Shown in pieces: positions 1 to 5,523 of a DNA stretch of 7,077 nt; the stretch's first letter is position 1; each line of letters begins with the position of its first letter. The notes under the pieces were generated by a model. It saw only the letters and a program-made list of their open reading frames with translations. It had not been told where the DNA came from and did no database searches. The stretch lies in the NCBI GenBank assembly GCA_959596505.1, contig CAUFWM010000062.1, forward strand, positions 1 to 7,077, in the 5' to 3' direction. Source of the DNA: an uncultured Collinsella sp. GTDB taxonomy: Bacteria > Actinomycetota > Coriobacteriia > Coriobacteriales > Coriobacteriaceae. Position numbers and translations under genes: made by a program.

Positions 1-1163
1 TGCAGAACGTGCCCGATATTTCCGATGTCCACGTGATGGGCAAGGTGCTCAAGGGTATGGGCGCTACGATCGATGTTCTCGACGAGCACACGCTCGAGAT
101 CGATACCTCCCAGGTCGATTCTTGGGAGGCTCCCTACGAGCTCGTCGCCAAGATGCGCGCCTCCACGGCTGTGATGGGTCCCCTGCTGGGTCGCTTCCAT
201 CGCGCCAAGATCGCCATGCCGGGCGGCTGCAACCTGGGTGCTCGCAAGATCGATATGCATATCCTGGGTCTCGAGGCTCTGGGCGTCGAGTTCGACACCG
301 CCCACGGCTACATCAACGCCAGTGCTCCCCAGGGTCTGCACGGCACCACCGTCACGCTCGAATTCGCGAGCGTGGGCGCCACCGAGAACCTCATCATGGC
401 TGCCGTGCGCGCACAGGGCACCACGGTTATCGACAACGCTGCCCGCGAGCCCGAGATCGTCGACCTTGCCAACATGCTCAACGAGATGGGTGCCAAGATC
501 GTCGGCGCAGGCACGCCCGTCGTGACCATCGAGGGCGTGGAGGAGCTGCATCCCGTTACCCATTGCGTGGTGGGTGACCGCATCGAGGCCGGCACCTTTA
601 TCGTCGCCGGCGCCCTCATGGCCGATGAGCGCGGCGTCGATGTTACGGGCTTCTGCCCCATCCACCTGGGAATGGTGCTCAAAAAGATGGAACTTATGGG
701 CATCGAGTGCGAGCGTATCGAGAGCGGCGTCCACGTCAATCGCGTCGAGCGCATCAGGCCGGTCGATATCCAGACGCTTCCGTTCCCGGGTTTCCCGACC
801 GACATGCAGGCGCAGATCATGGTGCTTTCGGCCCTTGCCGACGGAAGCTCCGTAATTACCGAGAACATCTTCGAGAACCGCTTCATGTTCGCCTCCGAGC
901 TCGTGCGTATGGGTGCCGATATTCGTATCGAGAGCCATCACGCCATGATTCACGGCGTCAAGGGCTTCTCGGGCGCACAGGTCACCTCACCCGACCTGCG
1001 TGGCGGCGCGGCGCTTGTGGTTGCCGGTCTTATCGCCGATGGCGTTACCGAGGTCTCGGCCATCCATCACATCAAACGTGGCTACGAGCAGTTTGTCGAA
1101 AAGCTGCAGGCGCTTGGCGCGCATGTCGAACATGCCACCGTTCCCGATCCCGTCATCTACTAA
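1..1163 (+). CDS. murA: UDP-N-acetylglucosamine 1-carboxyvinyltransferase (MurA), 5'-truncated by window edge
   Basis: This enzyme transfers enolpyruvate from PEP to UDP-GlcNAc in the cytoplasm, the first committed step of peptidoglycan precursor synthesis. The reading frame is open to the window edge (first whole codon at nt 3, reading Gln-Asn-Val-Pro-Asp), so the GTG at nt 9 is internal. By comparison with the 419-residue E. coli enzyme, about 42 N-terminal residues are missing, including the Lys22/Asn23 substrate-binding pair. Visible landmarks: the catalytic loop PGGCNLGAR, with the PEP-reactive Cys (E. coli Cys115) at nt 228-230 and Arg120 equivalent five residues later; AREPEIVD near nt 440; FPTDMQAQ with the Asp305 equivalent at nt 801-803; and KRGYEQ with the Arg397 equivalent at nt 1077-1079. 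The active-site Cys is present, so it is the fosfomycin-sensitive type in principle. It ends 12 nt before the LCP gene, suggesting co-transcription. Family assignment is very secure. Whether this is the only murA copy cannot be told here. Confidence 0.97.
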   Translation, partial: QNVPDISDVHVMGKVLKGMGATIDVLDEHTLEIDTSQVDSWEAPYELVAKMRASTAVMGPLLGRFHRAKIAMPGGCNLGARKIDMHILGLEALGVEFDTAHGYINASAPQGLHGTTVTLEFASVGATENLIMAAVRAQGTTVIDNAAREPEIVDLANMLNEMGAKIVGAGTPVVTIEGVEELHPVTHCVVGDRIEAGTFIVAGALMADERGVDVTGFCPIHLGMVLKKMELMGIECERIESGVHVNRVERIRPVDIQTLPFPGFPTDMQAQIMVLSALADGSSVITENIFENRFMFASELVRMGADIRIESHHAMIHGVKGFSGAQVTSPDLRGGAALVVAGLIADGVTEVSAIHHIKRGYEQFVEKLQALGAHVEHATVPDPVIY

Positions 1164-1175
1164 TGCAGGTTGCCT

Positions 1176-2402
1176 ATGTTTAACAAGAAACCCCTAGCGG
1201 ATAACACCCGAAGACCCTCGACTGGTGCGCAGGCCAAGATCTACAGCCGCGACAATGTCGCACGCTATTCCGAGCGCGCCCGTCAGCGCCGTCGCGGCCG
1301 CACGGTTCGCCGCGTAGCTCTCATCGCCGTACTCGGCGTGCTGCTGAGCGCCACGACTGCTGCGGGTCTGTGGTTTGCCACTATCATGGGCAAGCTTGGC
1401 GACTCCAATGTCATTACCAACAACCTGCGCCAGATTCTGGTCGATACCAATGAGGCAAAAGATCCGTTCTACGTGTTGCTTCTTGGTACCGACGGTCGTC
1501 CGGGCGAGGATACGTATCGTGCCGACTCGATTATCCTGGCACGCATCGACCCCACGCAAAAGCAGGCGACGCTCATTTCCGTTCCGCGCGACACCAAGGT
1601 CGTGTACAAGGGCGAGACCATGAAGATCAACGCCTGCCACACCGTTGGCGGCGCCGAGGCCATGGTCCAGGCGGTCAACGAGCTGTGCGGCGTGCAGATT
1701 TCTCACTATGCCGAGGTCAGCTTTGACGGCATGCAGTCGCTTATTGATTCGGTTGGCGGTATCGACATCAACGCGACCGACGACGTCGACGATCCCGAGC
1801 ACCTGGATATTAAGATTACCGCTGGTCAGCAGCATATGGACGGCGCTACTGCCCTTACCTATGCCCGCTGCCGCTACACCTATGCCGACGGCGATTACAC
1901 GCGCATGCGCCATCAGCGTCAGGTGCTTGGCGCCCTTGCCAACCAGATTCTCAATAACTTCGATGCCACGAAGATCTTTGGCCTGGTTAATTCGCTGTCC
2001 GATATGCTCGTAACCGATATGAGCGTTCAGGATATCGTCTCCACGGTTAATGCCATGCGCGGCATGGATGTCGAGGGCATCTACTCGGCCAACCTGCCTT
2101 CGTATGCTGACGACAGCACTATGATCGACGGCGTGAGCTATGTCTTTGTCTACGAAGACGAGCTTAAGGAAATGATGGCCCGCGTCGACGCCGGTGAGGA
2201 TCCCAAGGGCCCCAACACCATGGGCCTTTCAGACGGCTCCAGCTCCACGATCGGTGACCTCAACAACAATACGTCCGAGGACTACGCATATGGCACCGCG
2301 ACCTCGTCGGGTGGCTCGGACGATTCCGACGATTCGAGCGACGGCTCCGATTACTACGAAGAGCCCACCGGTGACGGCAACGGCTACGAAGCCAACTACT
2401 AA
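1176..2402 (+). CDS. LytR-CpsA-Psr (LCP) family cell-wall glycopolymer transferase, membrane anchored
   Basis: LCP proteins act on the outer face of the membrane and transfer lipid-linked glycopolymers (teichoic-acid-like or capsular) to peptidoglycan. Of 408 residues, 1-45 are cytoplasmic and Arg-rich (RQRRRGRTVRR), about 46-70 form one membrane helix, and about 97-260 form the LCP domain. Family motifs visible: LLLGTDGR (101-108), YRAD (114-117), SVPRDT (135-140), KIN (150-152), and ARCR...DYTRMRHQRQ (230-249), whose Arg and Asp residues bind the polyprenyl pyrophosphate in characterised LCP proteins. The C-terminal tail, about 350-408, is a low-complexity Ser/Asp/Gly/Tyr-rich acidic segment outside the domain. 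Three cysteines (154, 171, 232) lie in the extracytoplasmic domain. ATG 1176 is preferred over an in-frame TTG at 1170 because an AGG at 1167-1169 sits 6 nt upstream of it. It follows murA by 12 nt, a sensible envelope-biogenesis operon. The polymer it transfers cannot be deduced. Confidence 0.93.
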   Translation: MFNKKPLADNTRRPSTGAQAKIYSRDNVARYSERARQRRRGRTVRRVALIAVLGVLLSATTAAGLWFATIMGKLGDSNVITNNLRQILVDTNEAKDPFYVLLLGTDGRPGEDTYRADSIILARIDPTQKQATLISVPRDTKVVYKGETMKINACHTVGGAEAMVQAVNELCGVQISHYAEVSFDGMQSLIDSVGGIDINATDDVDDPEHLDIKITAGQQHMDGATALTYARCRYTYADGDYTRMRHQRQVLGALANQILNNFDATKIFGLVNSLSDMLVTDMSVQDIVSTVNAMRGMDVEGIYSANLPSYADDSTMIDGVSYVFVYEDELKEMMARVDAGEDPKGPNTMGLSDGSSSTIGDLNNNTSEDYAYGTATSSGGSDDSDDSSDGSDYYEEPTGDGNGYEANY

Positions 2403-2430
2403 GTTACGGCGTTTTACCAAACGCCGTAAC
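2403..2430 (+). repeat. Perfect 12-bp hairpin immediately after the LCP stop codon
   Basis: Arms GTTACGGCGTTT (2403-2414) and AAACGCCGTAAC (2419-2430) are exact reverse complements around a TACC loop. The hairpin starts on the base after the TAA stop. No T tract follows (the next bases are GGCTCG), so it is not a classical intrinsic terminator. It may stabilise the 3' end of the murA-LCP transcript or act with the terminator 43 nt downstream. Confidence 0.7.
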
Positions 2431-2441
2431 GGCTCGACGCT

Positions 2442-2545
2442 GCGCGCCGCCCAGGGCGACAATTTGTCATTCAAAAGGCAGGGCATGACCAGAAGGTCAA
2501 TGCCCTGCCTTTTTCATGCCAACTTGTTCGCCCTGGACGTCGCTC
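2442..2545. repeat. Long imperfect inverted repeat enclosing the terminator
   Basis: Outside the terminator stem, CCAGGGCGA (2451-2459) pairs perfectly with TCGCCCTGG (2528-2536). The intervening bases 2460-2470 pair with 2516-2526 apart from two mismatches, with T2527 bulged. Patchy pairing continues outward to about 2442/2545. The whole unit could fold as one hairpin of roughly 86-104 nt on either strand. This exceeds what termination needs and may be an extragenic repeat element. Confidence 0.6.
2473..2514 (+). terminator. Rho-independent terminator of the murA-LCP transcript, bidirectional type
   Basis: A 14-bp perfect outer stem (2473-2486 with 2500-2513) continues through GACC/GGTC with one bulged A and closes on an AGAA loop. 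A run of five T (2510-2514) follows on the + strand. The matching A run on the left arm means it could also stop minus-strand read-through. It lies 70 nt after the LCP stop and is nested inside a larger imperfect inverted repeat. Confidence 0.88.
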
Positions 2546-2590
2546 GCTGACGTTGGCTCAACCTGCGATGCCGACTACTTTTCTTGCACC

Positions 2591-2624
2591 AAAAAACGCC
2601 CCGTTCTCTGTTGAGGACGGGGCG
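2591..2624 (-). terminator. Rho-independent terminator of pepT
   Basis: Read on the minus strand, CGCCCCGT (2624-2617) pairs with ACGGGGCG (2604-2597). Inside it are one mismatch and a further 3 bp around a 4-nt loop. The stem is followed by six T (2596-2591 on the minus strand). It starts about 30 nt after the pepT stop codon and converges on the murA-LCP terminator. Confidence 0.9.
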
Positions 2625-2653
2625 ATTCGTCTTTTGGGCTTATGCAGCCAGTC

Positions 2654-3901
2654 TTATGCGAAACGGGCGACGAGTTCCTGGAGGACGTCGGTCATCTTGA
2701 CGAGCGAGCTGACCGGGACAAACTCGTTGACGCCGTGGTAACAGTAGCCGCCTGTCGAGAGGTTGGGGCAGGGCAGGCCGCGGAACGACAGCTGTGCGCC
2801 GTCGGTGCCGCCGCGAATCGGCAGTACTTGGGGCCCAACGCCGCAGGCAAGGTAGGCTTCCTTGGCAACATCAATAAGCTCGGGATAGTCACGAACGATC
2901 TCGGCCATATTTCGATACTGCTGCTTAATCTCGACCGTTACGCGCTCCTCGCCCAGTCGCTGGTTGAGCAGTGCGGCGGCGGCATTCATCAGCTCGAGTT
3001 TCTGCTGGAACTTGGCGGCATCGTGATCACGGACGATATAGCGCGCCGTGGCATGGTCGACCGTTGCCGAGACGCCCTCAAGGTGATAGAAGCCCTCGTA
3101 GCCCTCGGTGTATTCCGGGCGCTGCTCGTAGGGGAGCAGGGCGTTGAAGTCGCAGAACAGGTTGCCCGCGTTGACCATGCGCCCCTTGGCGTCGCCGGGG
3201 TGAATGGACTGGCCCTCAAAGCGAACGGTTGCCTCGGCGGCGTTGAAGCACTCCCACTCAAGCTCGCCAACCGGACCGCCGTCGACCGTGTAAGCGTACT
3301 TGCAGCCGAAGGCCTCGATATCCAACAGCTCGGCACCGTGACCGATTTCCTCGTCCGGGCAGAAGCAAATGCCGAGCGCGGGATGGGGCAGGGAGGGATC
3401 CTGCGCGATGCGTGCGACAAGCGCCATGATTTCGGCGACACCCGCCTTGTCGTCGGCGCCCAGCAGCGTAGTTCCGTCGGTGCAGACAAGGTCCTCACCC
3501 ACCAGGTTGTTGAGGGCAGGAAGTTTGGCGGTGCTCATGGACACGGGCTTGCCGTCGACGATGCCGCAAACCAGATCGCCGCCATCGTAGTGCACGATGT
3601 GCGGCGCTACGCCGGCGCCCGGCGCGACCTCGGTGGTATCGAGGTGCGCGATCAGGCCCAGGGCGGGCTTATTCTCGGAACCGGCGCTAGCGGGAATGTG
3701 CGCGCAGACATAGGCGTTTTCGGTTACATGGGCATCGGTTGCACCCAGCTCGCGCAGTTCTTCGGCAAGCACGTTGGCAAGGTCGAACTGTACGGTGCTC
3801 GACGGCACCTGGTCGCAGTTGGCATCCTCGGACTGCGTGTTGATCTGGACATAGCGCAAAAAACGCTCGAGGACGTCGGGGTCCGTGGTGGTGTTTTCCA
3901 T
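2654..3901 (-). CDS. pepT: Peptidase T (tripeptide aminopeptidase, M20 family)
   Basis: This is a cytosolic dinuclear-zinc aminopeptidase that removes the N-terminal residue of tripeptides, a late step in peptide utilisation. The product is 415 residues, close to the roughly 408 of E. coli PepT. Motifs in order: AHLDTTEVAPG (85-95, metal ligands His86 and Asp88), LLGADDKAG (146-154, bridging Asp at 150/151), CPDEEIG (181-187, catalytic and metal Glu184/Glu185), TVDGGP (205-210, metal Asp207), HPGDAKGRMVNA (234-245), IRGGTDGAQLS (362-372), and YCYHGVNEF (386-394, metal His389). The ATG at 3901 is chosen because GGAG (3913-3910 on the minus strand) lies 8 nt upstream and the protein then begins at the usual N-terminus. 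The frame stays open to 3997, but those 32 extra residues do not look like the family and would cross the promoter palindrome. It is monocistronic, with its own terminator, and divergent from the metalloregulator gene. Confidence 0.96.
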   Translation of the reverse strand: MENTTTDPDVLERFLRYVQINTQSEDANCDQVPSSTVQFDLANVLAEELRELGATDAHVTENAYVCAHIPASAGSENKPALGLIAHLDTTEVAPGAGVAPHIVHYDGGDLVCGIVDGKPVSMSTAKLPALNNLVGEDLVCTDGTTLLGADDKAGVAEIMALVARIAQDPSLPHPALGICFCPDEEIGHGAELLDIEAFGCKYAYTVDGGPVGELEWECFNAAEATVRFEGQSIHPGDAKGRMVNAGNLFCDFNALLPYEQRPEYTEGYEGFYHLEGVSATVDHATARYIVRDHDAAKFQQKLELMNAAAALLNQRLGEERVTVEIKQQYRNMAEIVRDYPELIDVAKEAYLACGVGPQVLPIRGGTDGAQLSFRGLPCPNLSTGGYCYHGVNEFVPVSSLVKMTDVLQELVARFA

Positions 3902-3939
3902 AAAGATCGCTCCAATCTTGGTCGTCGTGTGCAACAAGA

Positions 3940-3945
3940 ACTCTA
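3940..3945 (-). promoter_or_regulatory. Possible pepT -10 element
   Basis: The minus strand reads TAGAGT here (4 of 6 matches to TATAAT). It is 38 nt before the pepT ATG, giving a leader of about 30 nt. No good -35 is visible. The position expected for one falls inside the 20-bp palindrome. This is a weak call based on position as much as on sequence. Confidence 0.3.
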
Positions 3946-3948
3946 GCA

Positions 3949-3968
3949 CGGTATGCCGCGGCATACCG
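3949..3968. promoter_or_regulatory. Perfect 20-bp palindrome, probable operator in the divergent promoter region
   Basis: CGGTATGCCGCGGCATACCG is exactly self-complementary over 10+10 bases with no spacer. It lies 47 nt upstream of the pepT ATG and 53 nt upstream of the regulator ATG. It covers the place where a -35 box would be for both candidate promoters and has no T tract. A two-fold symmetric site beside a gene for a dimeric winged-helix regulator is most simply an autoregulatory operator. It does not resemble the DtxR, IdeR or B. subtilis MntR consensus as I know them, so assignment to the neighbouring protein is inference. Confidence 0.7.
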
Positions 3969-3984
3969 CGACGCTTGGATGGGG

Positions 3985-3990
3985 TAGAAT
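3985..3990 (+). promoter_or_regulatory. Probable -10 element of the metalloregulator operon
   Basis: TAGAAT matches TATAAT at 5 of 6 positions and predicts a transcript start near 3997, about 25 nt before the ATG at 4022. No recognisable -35 box lies 16-18 nt upstream. That stretch falls on the right arm and edge of the palindrome, so a protein bound there could block or assist polymerase. Confidence 0.5.
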
Positions 3991-4021
3991 CAGCCATTGA
4001 GTGCAGAAGGGACGGATGTTC

Positions 4022-4444
4022 ATGGATACGACAAATAGCTCGCGCGAGCTACACCTAACGGTGGCGAACGAAGACTACTTGGAGTGCATGGTTCGCATCG
4101 AAAGCGAAGATGGGGAGACCGGCGGCGTGCGGTCGGTCGATATCGCACAGCGCCTTGGCGTCTCGAAGGCATCGGTCAACAAGGCGGTTTCGGCTCTCAA
4201 GGCATCTGAACTTGTCGAACAGTCTCACTACGGCAAAGTTATCCTGACTGACCGTGGGCGCGAGGTCGGCTCGGCTATCTGGTATCGCCATCGTCTGGTC
4301 CGCACGTTTTTGGTTCAGGAGCTCGGTGTCGAATTTGAGCGAGCCGATTCCGAGGCCTGCATGATGGAGCATGCTCTATCCGAGGACACGATGAACCGCT
4401 GGCTCGCCTATCTCGAAAAGCAGGGAATCAGCGTCGAGGAATAG
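4022..4444 (+). CDS. DtxR/MntR-family metal-dependent transcriptional regulator, short form
   Basis: This 140-residue protein is probably a dimeric DNA-binding repressor that responds to Fe2+ or Mn2+. A winged helix spans about 15-78, with the recognition helix in VSKASVNKAVSALK (47-60) and wing HYGKVILTDRGREVG (69-83). The metal-binding dimerisation domain follows, with YRHRLVRTFL (88-97) and EACMMEHALS (111-120). There is no C-terminal SH3/FeoA-like domain, as in MntR. Aligned by eye, Asp18 and Glu21 match MntR Asp8 and Glu11, and His90 matches MntR His77. Cys113, Glu116 and His117 match DtxR Cys102, Glu105 and His106. ATG 4022 is preferred because AAGGGA (4007-4012) sits 9 nt upstream. The in-frame GTG 4001 and ATG 4016 lack suitable spacing. 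It is followed after 10 nt by the methyltransferase gene and preceded by the palindrome. The metal it senses is not determinable here. Confidence 0.9.
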   Translation: MDTTNSSRELHLTVANEDYLECMVRIESEDGETGGVRSVDIAQRLGVSKASVNKAVSALKASELVEQSHYGKVILTDRGREVGSAIWYRHRLVRTFLVQELGVEFERADSEACMMEHALSEDTMNRWLAYLEKQGISVEE

Positions 4445-4454
4445 CGGGATATAT

Positions 4455-5348
4455 ATGGATACGAGTTATTACAACCGCTTTGGTGCCGAGGAACTTACGC
4501 GCCGCTTGTCGAGCGAGACCTTGTTGGCGCAGGGCCCCATGGGCAGTGTTCTGTTGAGTGAGTACGATGCCGCCGACATTCCACCGGCGTTTTGGAATCT
4601 GGCAGAGCCGCAGACCGTTTCTCGTATCCATCGCTTGTATGTCGCCGCCGGCGCGCAGGTGCTCATTACCAACACCTTTCAGGCATCAAGCTATGCCCTC
4701 AAGCACGACCAGATTGCGCCGTCCGTGGCGGAGGTCAATCGCGGGGCCGTCGACGATGCTCGCCAGGCGCACCCACAGCTGCTGCTGGGCTCGATGGGCC
4801 CGATTTGTATTGAGTGGTTTGCCGAGGACTCTGCCGAGTATCGTGAAATCCGAGGCATTGCGCGCGAACAAGCGCACGCCTTGCTCAATGCTGGTGTTGA
4901 CGGTCTGCTGATCGAGACGGTGACGTCTATCCGTAATTTGCAGCCCATGCTTGCCGGCGCCCGAGATGCCGCCGACGGTATGCCTGTCCTGGTGAGTTTT
5001 GTCGTTGACGATAAAGGCGACCTGTTGGGCGATGGCCTCAACATCGAGGCAGCCGTTTTGTACGCCGAAAAACACGGCGCAAACTCGGTTGGTGTTAATT
5101 GCTGTTCGCTTGCGGCCGCGAACGCGGCGGTGTCCAGGATGGTTGCATCGGCGACTACTCCCGTCACGGTGCGTCCCAACGCGGGAAATCCGGTTCAGAC
5201 ACAGGATGGTCCCGTGTGGCATGAGGACCCCGAAGCCTTCGCTCGCGCATGCGTCGAGTGGAAGCGGGCGGGCGCCGCAATGGTAGGCAGCTGCTGCGGA
5301 ACCACGGCGGTTACGACAGCCGCTATGGCAGATGCGCTCAATATATAG
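4455..5348 (+). CDS. Homocysteine S-methyltransferase family protein, stand-alone Hcy domain
   Basis: The family forms methionine by transferring a methyl group to zinc-activated homocysteine. This 297-residue protein is a single TIM-barrel Hcy domain, like MmuM or the N-terminal module of MetH, with no folate- or cobalamin-binding domain attached. Seen: GPMGSVL (27-33), ITNTFQASS (71-79), GSMGP (112-116), IETVTS (153-158), GVNC with Cys216, RPNAGNP (240-246), and GSCCGTT with Cys280/Cys281. Cys216, Cys280 and Cys281 are the expected zinc ligands. The usual Asp of the first motif (DGAMG) is Gln26 here. The methyl donor cannot be read from sequence: S-methylmethionine, SAM or a separate corrinoid/folate partner are all possible. 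The ATG has a GGGAT ribosome site 6 nt upstream and starts 10 nt after the regulator stop, so the two genes are very likely co-transcribed and share regulation. Confidence 0.9.
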   Translation: MDTSYYNRFGAEELTRRLSSETLLAQGPMGSVLLSEYDAADIPPAFWNLAEPQTVSRIHRLYVAAGAQVLITNTFQASSYALKHDQIAPSVAEVNRGAVDDARQAHPQLLLGSMGPICIEWFAEDSAEYREIRGIAREQAHALLNAGVDGLLIETVTSIRNLQPMLAGARDAADGMPVLVSFVVDDKGDLLGDGLNIEAAVLYAEKHGANSVGVNCCSLAAANAAVSRMVASATTPVTVRPNAGNPVQTQDGPVWHEDPEAFARACVEWKRAGAAMVGSCCGTTAVTTAAMADALNI

Positions 5349-5373
5349 AACCCGAAAATGGGAGTATCGAATC

Positions 5374-5399
5374 ACCGCCCCCGCTGGGGCGGTTTTTTT
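5374..5399 (+). terminator. Rho-independent terminator of the regulator-methyltransferase operon
   Basis: A perfect 8-bp stem, ACCGCCCC (5374-5381) with GGGGCGGT (5386-5393), closes on a CGCT loop and runs into seven T (5393-5399). It begins 25 nt after the methyltransferase stop codon. It separates this operon from the mutase gene. Confidence 0.93.
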
Positions 5400-5510
5400 G
5401 TTGTCGGTGCGCACCTCGACGCTTTTGCCTAAACGGTGAACGAGCGTGCCGGCGGCTTGCCGGATGCCCGTTGCGGGTATACCTCATGCGTACCATGATC
5501 CAAACACTGC

Positions 5511-5516
5511 GAGGTG
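5511..5516 (+). promoter_or_regulatory. Ribosome binding site deciding the GTG start at 5524
   Basis: GAGGTG lies 7 nt upstream of GTG 5524. This is the only good Shine-Dalgarno match near the point where similarity to the mutase family begins (IIHFGTDGWR). The frame stays open upstream to 5446, but those codons have no family resemblance. Confidence 0.7.
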
Positions 5517-5523
5517 TCTGCGC

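Noticed and set aside
1194..1913. Minus-strand open frame of 239 codons opposite the LCP gene
   Set aside because: It is antisense to the clear LCP domain, with no motif and no credible ribosome site. It is explained by third-position GC bias.
2642..3946. Long open frame on the + strand opposite pepT (434 codons)
   Set aside because: It lies wholly antisense to a gene with complete peptidase T motifs. It has no recognisable domain and is the mirror-frame artefact expected from GC-rich codon bias.
3902..3997. N-terminal extension of pepT by 32 residues
   Set aside because: No good ribosome site supports it, and the sequence is unlike the PepT N-terminus. It would place coding sequence over the palindrome and promoters.
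4686..5414. Minus-strand open frame of 242 codons opposite the methyltransferase gene
   Set aside because: It runs through the operon terminator and opposes conserved zinc motifs. The translation has no family features.
5476..5483. GGTATACC palindrome upstream of the mutase gene as a second operator
   Set aside because: It is only 8 bp and shares just a short core with the 20-bp palindrome. Flanking bases do not extend the symmetry, so chance is the simplest explanation.
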